The position numbers and the translations under genes are program-made. From an uncultured Clostridia bacterium (GTDB taxonomy: Bacteria; Bacillota; Clostridia; Christensenellales; Aristaeellaceae): a DNA stretch of 64,000 nt. How positions within the stretch are numbered: position 1 is the first letter of the stretch; every line of letters begins with the position of its first letter. The stretch is taken from positions 1-64,000 of the forward strand of contig CANQEW010000002.1 in the NCBI GenBank assembly GCA_947596085.1, in the 5' to 3' direction. The notes under the pieces were generated by a model. The model was not told the DNA's origin. It saw only the letters and a program-made list of their open reading frames with translations, and ran no database searches. Below are positions 33,804 through 42,156 of the stretch, piece by piece.

Positions 33804-35123
33804 ATGAAATCCATCCTGAACCGAAACTGGACGCGCACGGCGCTGCTGGCGCTGAGTTTATTGCTGTTGTCCATGGTGATATTGAACATCGCGCGCTCGG
33901 AGGAGCTGGAGGCGGCGCGCACGCGCATCAGCGCCGTGTACGCCAAGGCGTTCTACGAGACCTGCGAGCTGACCGAATCCATCTCCTCCAACTATCGAAA
34001 GCTGCTGGTGGCCGGGGATCGGGCACAGATGCAGGCGCTGCTGGGCGACATCAGCCGCCAGACCCAGGGCGCGTCCAGCAATCTGGCGCTGCTGCCGCTG
34101 GGCGAGGAGACGATCTCCGCCACGATCAAGTTCATCAACCAGGCGGAGGACTTCGCCGAGAGCCTCGATCAGCGCCTCGCGGCGGGCAGCGAGCCCACCG
34201 CCGAGGACTATTCGACGATGGAACAGCTCTCCGAGAGCGCGGCAAAGCTGTCGGTGGGGCTGACGCGGCTGCTGGGCAGCTTTGAGCGCGGCGAGACCGT
34301 GTTTGATTCCACCGACTTCAACGAGACGGGCGAAGAGTCCCTCTATCCGCTCACCAGCGAAGCGGGGGAGTATCCGGTGCTGCTCTACGACGGCCCCTTT
34401 TCCGACGGGTCGCAGGCCGGAAGCTATGCGCTGCTCGCGAATTTGAAGGAGTTGAGCCGGGAGGAGGCCGAAGCACGGCTGCGGGCGTTCGTCCCGGTGG
34501 ACGAATTGACCTACCTGGGCGAGAGCCACCCCGAGGTGGACGTGTACGAGTTTCACATTCAGAGCGGCGGCTACGGCATCTCCGCGGGCGTAACGAAGCG
34601 CGGCGGGCAGATTCTCTACCTGCTGCCGGAGACCGGTGAGACCGAGGTCAACTACGGCGAGAACGAACTCTGCGAGATCGCGAAGGCGTTCCTCGTGTCC
34701 CGGGGCTACGGACAGATGGAGATGAGCTACTACTCCCGCTACGGCGGCATACTGACGATCAACTTCGCGGCGGTGCAGGACGGGGTGGTGCTCTATCCCG
34801 ATCTGGTAAAGCTGCAGCTCTCGATGAAGGACGGCCGGGTGATCGGCTTGGATGCGGAGAACTATCTGAAGAACCATGTATCCCGCGCGCTCGCCGCGCC
34901 GGCGGTCAGCGAGGAGGAAGCCATGCTGCGCGTGAGCGAACGGCTCGCGCCGCTGTCGGCCCGGCTGTGCGTGATTCCCCAGGGGTCGGGCGAGTACCTC
35001 TGCTACGAGGTCACGGCGGCGGATGCCGAGGGCGAGTTTCTGGTCTACGTGGACGCGATGACCGGCATGGAGCGGGAGCTGATGCAGTTGATCTCACGAA
35101 ATAATGGAACGCTGGTGATGTGA
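33804..35123 (+). CDS. ypeB: Germination protein YpeB
   Basis: Partner that stabilises SleB in the spore; 439 aa, normal length. N-terminal membrane anchor [19 protein letters not shown], a long helical middle part, then C-terminal PepSY-type repeats ([20 protein letters not shown] and [15 protein letters not shown]). GAGGAG precedes the ATG, 10 nt after sleB. Confidence 0.93.
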   Translation: MKSILNRNWTRTALLALSLLLLSMVILNIARSEELEAARTRISAVYAKAFYETCELTESISSNYRKLLVAGDRAQMQALLGDISRQTQGASSNLALLPLGEETISATIKFINQAEDFAESLDQRLAAGSEPTAEDYSTMEQLSESAAKLSVGLTRLLGSFERGETVFDSTDFNETGEESLYPLTSEAGEYPVLLYDGPFSDGSQAGSYALLANLKELSREEAEARLRAFVPVDELTYLGESHPEVDVYEFHIQSGGYGISAGVTKRGGQILYLLPETGETEVNYGENELCEIAKAFLVSRGYGQMEMSYYSRYGGILTINFAAVQDGVVLYPDLVKLQLSMKDGRVIGLDAENYLKNHVSRALAAPAVSEEEAMLRVSERLAPLSARLCVIPQGSGEYLCYEVTAADAEGEFLVYVDAMTGMERELMQLISRNNGTLVM

Positions 35124-35202
35124 TATGGAATACACGCGGCCTTCACACGAGCGCGCGGGCGCGCATACGATGCGGCAGACCCTCTATGCGGAGCGTGATC
35201 CA

Positions 35203-35559
35203 ATGATAATGCGCGGAGACCTCTTCAGCGCCTGTCTGGATCCGGTGGTCGGCTCGGAGCAGGGCGGCATCCGCCCGGTGCTCGTGGTACAGAACGACGT
35301 CGGCAACCGATACAGCCCCACGGTGATCGTGCTCGCGGTCACAGGTCAGATCAACAAGACGCGCCTGCCCACCCATGTGCCGGTGGCGGCCGGGAACACC
35401 GGCCTCGCGAAGGACAGCGTGGTGCTCGCGGAGCAGATACGCACCCTCGACAAGCGCCGCCTGCGCGAGAAGATCGGCACGCTGCGGCCGGAGGTCATGC
35501 AGAAGGTGAGCGAGGCGATGATGATCTCGCTGGGGTTCCCCTCGATGAGCAAAAATTGA
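35203..35559 (+). CDS. mazF: MazF/PemK-family endoribonuclease toxin
   Basis: 118 aa. MazF core: [20 protein letters not shown] then [27 protein letters not shown], and [16 protein letters not shown]. It closely follows the Bacillus/Clostridium MazF layout. The ATG at 35203 has GGAG 9 nt upstream; an earlier in-frame ATG at 35125 would add 26 non-conserved residues. No mazE-like antitoxin gene is visible next to it; ypeB is directly upstream. Confidence 0.9.
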   Translation: MIMRGDLFSACLDPVVGSEQGGIRPVLVVQNDVGNRYSPTVIVLAVTGQINKTRLPTHVPVAAGNTGLAKDSVVLAEQIRTLDKRRLREKIGTLRPEVMQKVSEAMMISLGFPSMSKN

Positions 35560-35584
35560 GGGCGGAAAATTCAACAGACGGGCG

Positions 35585-35627
35585 CGGGGCCGCGGATGGC
35601 GGAAGAAGCCATCGGGCGGCCCCTTTT
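35585..35627 (+). terminator. Terminator after mazF
   Basis: GGGGCCGC (35585-35592) pairs with GCGGCCCC (35615-35622), with an inner GATGGC/GCCATC stem, then five T. Confidence 0.85.
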
Positions 35628-35631
35628 TCGC

Positions 35632-35661
35632 GTTGTTTTTTCCTTCGATTTATGCTATCAT
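35632..35661 (+). promoter_or_regulatory. Promoter of dnaD-dnaC
   Basis: TTGTTT (35632-35637), an 18-nt spacer, TATCAT (35656-35661), about 30 nt before the ATG. Confidence 0.5.
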
Positions 35662-35690
35662 TATTCCATAGACGCGAAAGAGGGATCCAT

Positions 35691-37148
35691 ATGTCGTTTT
35701 GCAGCTTTTCCCGGGACGCGGCGATGTTCGACGTCACGCCCATCGAGAACGAGTTCCTGATGGAATATCTGCCCACCACGCCGGAGGGCTTCCTGCGGGT
35801 GTACCTGTACGCGCGCATGGTTTGCACGCACCCGGAGCTGGGCGGAGAATTGAAGGAACTGGCGAAGGCGCTGCGCATGGAGGAGGACGAGGTGCTCAAC
35901 GCCATGCAATACTGGGAGCGGCAGGGCCTGGCGGAGAAGCTGAGCGACCATCCCGCGAGCTACGCGTTGTTTCCGCTGCACGGCAGCGCCGTCGCCCAGA
36001 GCCAGGCGGAGCGGGAATATTACGAGTACCGGGAATACAATTCGTCTCTGCAGGAGCTGTTTGGCGAGGCGGATCTGCTGGAACCGAGGCAGTACAAGCT
36101 GGCGAACGACTGGCTGAACGTGCTGGGATTTACGCAGGAGGCGGCGCTGCGCCTGCTGGCGTACGAGCTGAACCAGCCCGGCGGACGCAAGCCCGCGGCG
36201 GTGTTCAAGCGCGCGGACAAGCGCGCCATAGAGTGGGCCGAGCGGGGGATTCACAGCATCGAGGATGTGGAGCGCGCCATCTCCTACGACGAGCGCGTGT
36301 ACGAAATGGCGGCGGCGGCGTTGAAGCAGCTCGCCATCGGGCGGCGGCCCACGGGCAACGAACTCGACTGCGTGCGCCGTTGGATCGACGACTGGGGGCT
36401 CACCATGAAGGACGTGCTCTCCGCCTGCGAACAGACCACGAAGTCCCGCGCGCCGTCCATTGCCTATCTGGACGCGATTCTGAAGGCGCGCGTGGAGAGC
36501 GGATCGGGCGAGCACTTCGAGGCGATGAAGCTGGTGCTGCGCGAACTGGGCGCGGTCAACACCATTCCCACGCCGGAGCAGACGCGCGCCTACGCCAAGC
36601 TGATGGAGCAGGGCTTCGCGCCGGAGACCGTTCGGCTGGCGGCGGTGCAGTGCGCGCGCAAGCGCCGCCACAGCTTCGAGGACCTGGATTGGATGCTGCG
36701 CTCCTGGGGCGACGCGGGCGTGCGCACGCAGGACGAGGCGCAGCGCTACATCGCGGACATGCAGCGCAACACGGCGGAGGTGCGCGCGCTGCTGGAGGCG
36801 GCGGGGCTGTCGCGCCGGCCGAACATGGATGATCTGGAGCTGTACGAGGGCTGGAAGCGCGTCCATTCCCCGGAGATGATCCGCTGCGCGGCGGAGCTCT
36901 CGCGGGGAGCGCGGGTTCCGGTGAAGTACATGGACAAGCTGCTCGCCAACTGGGCGCAATCCGGCATCGCGACGCCGGAGGCGGCCCGCGCGGAATCCGA
37001 GCGGCGCGCGAAGAAAGCTTCTACGGCGCAGGGCGGCGCGCCGGCCGGAGCAGACTACCTGGAGCACGATTACAGCGAAATGGACTTCGGCAAGGATTTC
37101 TTCTATGACTTGGATCGGGACCATCCGGAGGGGGGCGGCGACCAGTGA
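35691..37148 (+). CDS. dnaD: DnaD-domain replication protein
   Basis: Primosomal protein that helps load the replicative helicase; 485 aa, about twice the 230 aa of Bacillus DnaD. N-terminal winged helix (LPTTPEGFLRVYLYARMVC, LAKALRMEEDEVLNAMQYW). It is followed by at least two DnaB_2/DnaD C-terminal-type segments: around residues 205-260 (LDCVRRWIDDWGLTMKDVLSA with YLDAILK) and 400-430 (YEGWKRVHSPEMIRCAAELS with YMDKLLANWAQSGI). AGAGGGA is upstream of the ATG. It overlaps dnaC by 4 nt. Confidence 0.85.
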   Translation: MSFCSFSRDAAMFDVTPIENEFLMEYLPTTPEGFLRVYLYARMVCTHPELGGELKELAKALRMEEDEVLNAMQYWERQGLAEKLSDHPASYALFPLHGSAVAQSQAEREYYEYREYNSSLQELFGEADLLEPRQYKLANDWLNVLGFTQEAALRLLAYELNQPGGRKPAAVFKRADKRAIEWAERGIHSIEDVERAISYDERVYEMAAAALKQLAIGRRPTGNELDCVRRWIDDWGLTMKDVLSACEQTTKSRAPSIAYLDAILKARVESGSGEHFEAMKLVLRELGAVNTIPTPEQTRAYAKLMEQGFAPETVRLAAVQCARKRRHSFEDLDWMLRSWGDAGVRTQDEAQRYIADMQRNTAEVRALLEAAGLSRRPNMDDLELYEGWKRVHSPEMIRCAAELSRGARVPVKYMDKLLANWAQSGIATPEAARAESERRAKKASTAQGGAPAGADYLEHDYSEMDFGKDFFYDLDRDHPEGGGDQ

Positions 37149-38119
37149 CGAGGGCGGATTGTGTGCGCGCGGTGCTCGCGGAGTTTCAGGAGCGGCGCGC
37201 GCAAGACGAGCGCGATTTGTACGCGCGCGTGGCAGAGGCCGAGCGGCTCGATCCGGAGATTGCCCGCCTGCGCGCGGAGAGCCGCGACCTGGCGTTTGAG
37301 TCGGTGCGGCAGATGATGTCCCTCGAGGACGAGGCCGCGCGCCGGACGTGCGCGGAGCGAATGCGGGAGCGCGGCATCGCCAACAACCGCGAGATTCGCC
37401 GCCGCTTGAAGGCGCTCGGACTGCCGGAGGATCAGCTGGAGATGCACTATCGCTGCGCCGCCTGCCGGGACACGGGCTACGTGGGCGACGCGCCCGCGCG
37501 CTTCTGCGATTGCTTTGAAACGGAGGTGCGCCGCCTGCTGCACGAGGACGGCTCCATGGCGGGGATCGACGCGCAGTGCTTCGAGCGCTTCGACGAGCGC
37601 GTGTTTCCCGAGGAGGGCGGGCAGCGCGAGCGCATGGTCCGCGCCCGCAAGCTCTGCGAGGATTACGCGAACGCCTTCCCCGGCGGGAAGTTTCAGAATC
37701 TGCTGCTGGTGGGCAGCGTGGGGCAGGGCAAGACCTTCCTGCTCAACTGCGTCTATGTGCGCGTGGTGAGCCGGGGATTCCCGGCGGTGCGCGTGACGGC
37801 GTTTCGCATGTTCGAGGCCATGCGCCGGCAGCACTTTGCCAACAGCATGGAGGAGCAGTCCTTCGCGGAATTGATCGCCGCGCCGCTGTTGCTGATCGAC
37901 GATCTCGGCACCGAGCCGATGATGCGCAACATCACCGTGGAATATCTGTTCACCCTGCTCAACGAGCGCGCGGCCGCCCGCCGGCACACGGTGATCGCCA
38001 CGAATCTCGGCCCCGAGCAGCTGAAGGACCGCTACGGCGAGCGCGTGGCGTCCCGAATCCTGGATCGCGGCGGCGGCGTGGCGCTGATGCTCTCCGGCAG
38101 GGACGTGCGGTTGCTCTAA
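37145..38119 (+). CDS. dnaC: DnaC/DnaI-type helicase loader ATPase
   Basis: AAA+ ATPase that loads DnaB helicase; 324 aa. An N-terminal helical region is followed by a Zn-type cluster (CAACRDTGYVG then CDCF), then Walker A GSVGQGKTF near residue 189, Walker B LLLIDDLG and sensor ATNL, with the arginine-finger-type ERVASRIL. The GTG start overlaps dnaD. The dnaD-dnaC pair is a clostridial arrangement. Confidence 0.9.
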   Translation: MTRADCVRAVLAEFQERRAQDERDLYARVAEAERLDPEIARLRAESRDLAFESVRQMMSLEDEAARRTCAERMRERGIANNREIRRRLKALGLPEDQLEMHYRCAACRDTGYVGDAPARFCDCFETEVRRLLHEDGSMAGIDAQCFERFDERVFPEEGGQRERMVRARKLCEDYANAFPGGKFQNLLLVGSVGQGKTFLLNCVYVRVVSRGFPAVRVTAFRMFEAMRRQHFANSMEEQSFAELIAAPLLLIDDLGTEPMMRNITVEYLFTLLNERAAARRHTVIATNLGPEQLKDRYGERVASRILDRGGGVALMLSGRDVRLL

Positions 38120-38172
38120 TGCACGCGGAGTGAGACTCAACAAAAAATTAACAATTATTTTGAGCCCACTCC

Positions 38173-38201
38173 TTGACATTTGCCCGCCGACATATTAAAA
38201 T
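38173..38201 (+). promoter_or_regulatory. Promoter of the SH3-domain gene
   Basis: TTGACA (38173-38178), a 17-nt spacer, TAAAAT (38196-38201). An imperfect inverted repeat TACAA-GAT-TTTGTA lies just downstream. Confidence 0.75.
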
Positions 38202-38261
38202 AAATCTACAAGATTTTGTAAAACATTTGTCATAATTATGGAGTGCGGGAGGGAACAAAAG

Positions 38262-38735
38262 ATGCGCAAAATGAAATGGTTCAAGGCGGCGCTCGCGCTC
38301 GTGTTGATTGCCGTGCTGGTATGCGGCGGCGCCATGGCGGAATCTAGGGGCGCAAAGGTACTGTCGGCGTCCATGTCGGTCTATAACTCCATGTCCAGCA
38401 GAAACCGCTTGGGCTCGTTGAAGCGCGGAACGTCTGTCACGGTGGAGAGCATCTCCGGCGACTGGGCGAAGATTTCCTATCGCGGCAAGACCGGCTACGC
38501 GCGGATGAAAGATCTCGTGTTCAACAAGCACTACAAGGCCGTGACCACTACGTCCTCGTCGATCAAATTTGTCACGCGCAGCTCCTATCGAAAGAATACC
38601 TATTACACCGGAACACTGGCGGCGGGCGTCACGCTGTATCTGGCCGGGGTCAAGGACAGCTACTATCTGTTCTACGACAGCACCGGCGACGTGATGGGCT
38701 ACGTGAAGAAATCCGCCGTGCGCAGGGAGAGCTGA
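38262..38735 (+). CDS. Secreted SH3-domain protein
   Basis: 157 aa. Signal peptide MRKMKWFKAALALVLIAVLV ending GGAMA, then two bacterial SH3-like segments (LGSLKRGTSVTVESISGDWA with RGKTGYARMKDL, and a second ending GYVKKSAV). Extracellular, probably binding cell wall. Start ATG has GGGAGGG 8 nt upstream. Own promoter and terminator. Confidence 0.85.
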   Translation: MRKMKWFKAALALVLIAVLVCGGAMAESRGAKVLSASMSVYNSMSSRNRLGSLKRGTSVTVESISGDWAKISYRGKTGYARMKDLVFNKHYKAVTTTSSSIKFVTRSSYRKNTYYTGTLAAGVTLYLAGVKDSYYLFYDSTGDVMGYVKKSAVRRES

Positions 38736-38760
38736 CGGCCCCATCGTGCGTAAGGAAAGG

Positions 38761-38784
38761 GCATCCGGCTCGGATGCCTTTTTT
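38761..38784 (+). terminator. Terminator after the SH3 gene
   Basis: GCATCCG (38761-38767) pairs with CGGATGC (38771-38777), loop GCT, followed by C and six T. Confidence 0.92.
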
Positions 38785-38806
38785 CTGTAGAGCGGCGTTT
38801 TTTCCC

Positions 38807-38836
38807 TTGACGGAGCGCGGGGGGCTGTGGTATTCT
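38807..38836 (+). promoter_or_regulatory. Promoter of the aminotransferase gene
   Basis: TTGACG (38807-38812), an 18-nt spacer, TATTCT (38831-38836), about 24 nt before the ATG. Confidence 0.65.
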
Positions 38837-38859
38837 GTTTTTTAAAGCGGGGTGGGTAC

Positions 38860-40044
38860 ATGCGATTCAGTGAGGAATACTTTTCTAAATACATTCAGGG
38901 CGTCACGGGCAGCGCGATTCGCGACATCTTCAAGCTCCTGGGCAAGCCGGGGATGATCTCCTTCGCCGGCGGCAACCCGTCCAACCGGGCGCTGGAGCCG
39001 GAGGTGGTGCGCGGCCTGACCGGGGAGGCCATCGACCGCTACGGCGCGTCCATACTGCAGTACGGGCCTACGGACGGCCTGCCGGGTCTGCGCGAGCAGA
39101 CAGCGAAGTATCTGCGCGAGAGCGCGGGCGTGCACTGCTCGGCGGACAACATCCTGCCGGTGCAGGGCTCGTCCCAGGCGTTCGACCTGCTGCTCAAGGC
39201 GCTGATCAATCCCGGCGACGCGATTCTCGTGGAGAGCCCCACCTTTCTGGGCGCGATTCAGGCCATGCGCATCTACGGGGCGAAGCTGATTCCCATGCCC
39301 ACGGACGAGGAGGGCGTGATCGTCTCGGCGGCGGAGGAGCTGGTGAAGGAGCATCATCCGAAGCTGATGTATGTGATTCCCACCTTCCAGAACCCCACGG
39401 GCCGCACGCTGTCTCTCGAGCGCCGGAAGGCGCTGGCGGCGCTGGCCGCGAAGTACGGCTTCGTGATCGCCGAGGACGATCCCTACCGCGATTTGCGCTA
39501 CGAGGGCGAAGCGCTGCCGTCCATCTCCTCCTTTGACGAGGAGGGCTGGGTGGTGTACATGTCCAGCTATTCGAAGTACATCTCTCCCGGACTGCGCGTG
39601 GGCGCGGCGGCGGTGCCGGACGCGCGGCTCTTGCGCAAGATGGTCATCGGCAAGCAGTCCACGGACGTGCACTCCCCGCTGCTGACGCAGGCGATCGTGG
39701 AGCTATATATGGAGAAGAATCTGCTGCCGGGGCATCTCGCGCGCATCCGCGGCGAGTACCGCGAGCAGCTGAACGCCATGCTGGACGGCTTCACCGAGCT
39801 TCCCGAGGGCACGGCGCATACGCTGCCCCAGGGTGGACTGTTCGTCTGGGCGGAGCTTCCCGAGGGCATGGACGCGCTGCCGGCGCTGAACCGCGCGGTG
39901 GAGCGCGGCGTGGCCTTCGTGCCGGGCACGCACTTCTACCCCGAAGGGGGTCACGAAAATACATTGCGGCTCAACTTCTCCATGCAGGAGCCTGCGGACA
40001 TCCGCGAAGGCATGGCGCGCCTGGGCGCGGCGCTCAGGGATTGA
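38860..40044 (+). CDS. PLP-dependent aminotransferase (class I/II, LysN-like)
   Basis: 394 aa, fold type I. Motifs: ISFAGGNPSN, QYGPTDGLPGLREQ, PTFQNPTGRT, AEDDPYRDLRY (PLP-binding Asp and Tyr), SSYSKYISPGLRVG with the Schiff-base Lys near residue 239, and a C-terminal NTLRLNFS with the carboxylate Arg. Closest in style to 2-aminoadipate/MocR-type transaminases, but without the regulator domain. The amino acid served is not clear. Followed by tyrS after 30 nt. Confidence 0.9.
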   Translation: MRFSEEYFSKYIQGVTGSAIRDIFKLLGKPGMISFAGGNPSNRALEPEVVRGLTGEAIDRYGASILQYGPTDGLPGLREQTAKYLRESAGVHCSADNILPVQGSSQAFDLLLKALINPGDAILVESPTFLGAIQAMRIYGAKLIPMPTDEEGVIVSAAEELVKEHHPKLMYVIPTFQNPTGRTLSLERRKALAALAAKYGFVIAEDDPYRDLRYEGEALPSISSFDEEGWVVYMSSYSKYISPGLRVGAAAVPDARLLRKMVIGKQSTDVHSPLLTQAIVELYMEKNLLPGHLARIRGEYREQLNAMLDGFTELPEGTAHTLPQGGLFVWAELPEGMDALPALNRAVERGVAFVPGTHFYPEGGHENTLRLNFSMQEPADIREGMARLGAALRD

Positions 40045-40074
40045 CTTTTCATAAATGATGGAGTGATTGAAAAT

Positions 40075-41307
40075 ATGAACGCGTTGGATATTTTGAAGGA
40101 GCGCGGCTTTGTCAAGCAGGTGACCTTCGAGGAAGATCTCTACAAGCTGTTCGACAGCGAGATGGTGCCCTTCTACATTGGCTTCGATCCCACAGCGGAT
40201 TCGCTGCACATCGGCCACTACATCCCGATCATGGCGATGGCGCACCTGCAGCGTGCGGGCCACAAGCCCTTTGCGCTGATGGGCGGCGGCACGGGAATGA
40301 TCGGCGACCCCAGCGGCAAGAGCGACCTGAGAAAGGTGCTCACGGTGGAGGACATCGACAATAACGTCGCCCACATCAAGGCGCAGATGTCGCGCTTCCT
40401 GGACTTCGACGAGTCCAAGCCCAACTGCGCGGTGATCGTCAACAACGCCGACTGGCTGCGCAGCCTCAACTACATCGAGTTCCTGCGCGACGTGGGCGCG
40501 CTGTTCTCGGTCAATCGCATGCTGACCGCCGAGTGCTACAAGCAGCGCCTGGAGCGGGGCCTGACCTTCCTGGAGTTCAACTACATGCTCTTGCAGTCCT
40601 ACGACTTCCTGGAGCTGTTCCACCGCCACGGCGTGAAGCTGCAGTGCGGCGGCGACGATCAGTGGTCGAACATGCTCTCCGGCGCGGATTTGATCCGCCG
40701 CAAGGAGCGCAAGGATGCCTTCGCGCTGACCTTCCAGCTGCTGCTGACGCACGATGGCCGCAAGATGGGAAAGACCGAGAAGGGCGCGCTGTGGCTGGAC
40801 GCGGACAAGTGCTCGCCCTACGACTTCTACCAGTACTGGCGCAACGTGGATGACGCGGATGTGGAGAAGTGCCTGGGCTTGCTCACCTTCCTGCCGATGG
40901 ACGAGGTGCGCCGGCTGGGTGCCCTGCAGGGCAGCGAGATCAACGAAGCCAAGCGCGTTCTGGCGTTCGAGGTGACGAAGAACGTGCATGGCGAGGAGGA
41001 GGCCCGCAAGGCCCAGCAGGCGGCCGAGGCCCTCTTCGGCGGCGGCGCGCTGGCGGGCTCGGTGCCGACCACGGAGGTGAGCGCCGAGGAGCTGGCGGCG
41101 GATTCGCGGCTGCTCTCCTGGGTAGCGAAGGCCGGGCTGTGCAAATCCAATGGCGAGGCGCGCAAGACCATTCAGGCCGGCGGCCTCTACGTGGGCGACG
41201 AGAAGGTCACCGACATCGACTACCAACTGACCCCCGAATTGCTGGCGGGCGAGGGCCTGCTGGTGCGCAAGGGCAAGAAAAGCTATCACCGCTTCGTGAT
41301 GGAGTGA
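40075..41307 (+). CDS. tyrS: Tyrosyl-tRNA synthetase
   Basis: Charges tRNA-Tyr; 410 aa, normal. Class I signature LHIGHY near residue 45 and KMGKTEKG near 230 (the KMSKS equivalent), Tyr-pocket YDFLELF and [10 protein letters not shown], and a C-terminal S4 RNA-binding domain ([19 protein letters not shown]). ATG is set with GGAG 11 nt upstream; a GTG at 40063 is an alternative. No T-box leader is present; it follows the aminotransferase directly. Confidence 0.95.
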   Translation: MNALDILKERGFVKQVTFEEDLYKLFDSEMVPFYIGFDPTADSLHIGHYIPIMAMAHLQRAGHKPFALMGGGTGMIGDPSGKSDLRKVLTVEDIDNNVAHIKAQMSRFLDFDESKPNCAVIVNNADWLRSLNYIEFLRDVGALFSVNRMLTAECYKQRLERGLTFLEFNYMLLQSYDFLELFHRHGVKLQCGGDDQWSNMLSGADLIRRKERKDAFALTFQLLLTHDGRKMGKTEKGALWLDADKCSPYDFYQYWRNVDDADVEKCLGLLTFLPMDEVRRLGALQGSEINEAKRVLAFEVTKNVHGEEEARKAQQAAEALFGGGALAGSVPTTEVSAEELAADSRLLSWVAKAGLCKSNGEARKTIQAGGLYVGDEKVTDIDYQLTPELLAGEGLLVRKGKKSYHRFVME

Positions 41308-41315
41308 GACGGCAT

Positions 41316-41339
41316 GGGCGCGGACGGAAGTCCGCGCCC
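41316..41339 (+). terminator. Terminator after tyrS
   Basis: A 10-bp perfect stem, GGGCGCGGAC with GTCCGCGCCC, tetraloop GGAA; TTTT follows a few bases later. Confidence 0.75.
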
Positions 41340-41463
41340 GATTGCGTTTTGGAGCAAGAAGCCGGATGTGGAAATTTCCTTCCGGCGGAGCTAACAAAGT
41401 GCCTCGCTTTTGCGTCTATAGAGTATCCGGAAGATGGAACGCGAATCGAAAGGAGGATGCGCG

Positions 41464-42090
41464 ATGCGAAGGAAGATATTCTGCGCCGGGCCGTCGGACG
41501 CGTAGATCGAGGCCGCGCGGCAGGCGGGCGTGGAGTTTGAGCTCACGCCATTCGGCCGGGAGGCGTTCGTGTTCGTGGTGAACGCGGACAACCCGCTGGG
41601 AAATTTGAGCGTCGAACAGGTGCGGGAAATCTACGGCGGCCAAATCACCCGCTGGGACGAGCTGGGCGTGCCCGGGCTGGGCGAGATCGTCGCCTACCAG
41701 CGCCCGAAGGACAGCGGCAGCCAGACCGCGCTGGAGCGGCTGATGGGGGACGTGCCCATCATGGACGCGCCCGAGGGCTACGTGCCGGACGACATGGGCG
41801 CCATACTCGACGTTATCGAATACCGCAACCTGCCCAACGCCATCGGCTACAGCTTCCGCTTCTTCTGCACGGACATGATGGGCAGCGAGGTGAAGCTCCT
41901 CTCGCTGAACGGAATTTCTCCCACGGTGGAGAACATCCGCAGCGGCGCGTATCCGCAGATCACCACCCTCTACGCCATCACCCGCAAGGGCGATCCCAAT
42001 CCCAACATCCGCGCGCTTCTGAACTGGATCACCTCGGCGCAGGGCCAGGAATTGGTGGAGAAGAGCGGCTATGTGGGTTACACGGAATAA
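41464..42090 (+). pseudogene. PstS-like phosphate-binding protein, decayed
   Basis: A good ribosome binding site (AAAGGAGG) and ATG begin MRRKIFCAGPSDA, then TAG at 41503-41505, and the same frame continues IEAARQAGVEFELTPFGREA to the stop at 42090. After the TAG it matches the C-terminal half of PstS-family proteins (FVFVVNADNPLGNLSVEQVR, EIYGGQITRWDE, KDSGSQTALERL, AIGYSF). The N-terminal lobe is missing, so there is both an internal deletion and an amber codon where homologues tend to have Gln (a CAG to TAG change fits). The 5' end resembles that of the next gene. Confidence 0.8.
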
Positions 42091-42127
42091 AATTACTCGA
42101 TTCAACTAACAAAACCCCGTCTTTTCG

Positions 42128-42141
42128 CGTCTATATAGACG
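42128..42141 (+). promoter_or_regulatory. Perfect 14-bp palindrome before the WG-repeat gene
   Basis: CGTCTATATAGACG lies directly upstream of the ribosome binding site. A half-site with the same flank (CTTTTGCGTCTATA) is upstream of the PstS-like pseudogene (41407-41420). Candidate operator. Confidence 0.45.
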
Positions 42142-42156
42142 AGAGGAGGAGTGAAC

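Noticed and set aside
35125-35202. N-terminal extension of MazF or a tiny antitoxin
   Set aside because: 26 codons, no ribbon-helix-helix or MazE pattern, and a better ribosome site lies before 35203.
41503-41505. Amber codon read as pyrrolysine or by suppression
   Set aside because: The N-terminal lobe is also missing, so decay is the simpler reading; no tRNA-Pyl or PYLIS-like element is seen in the window.
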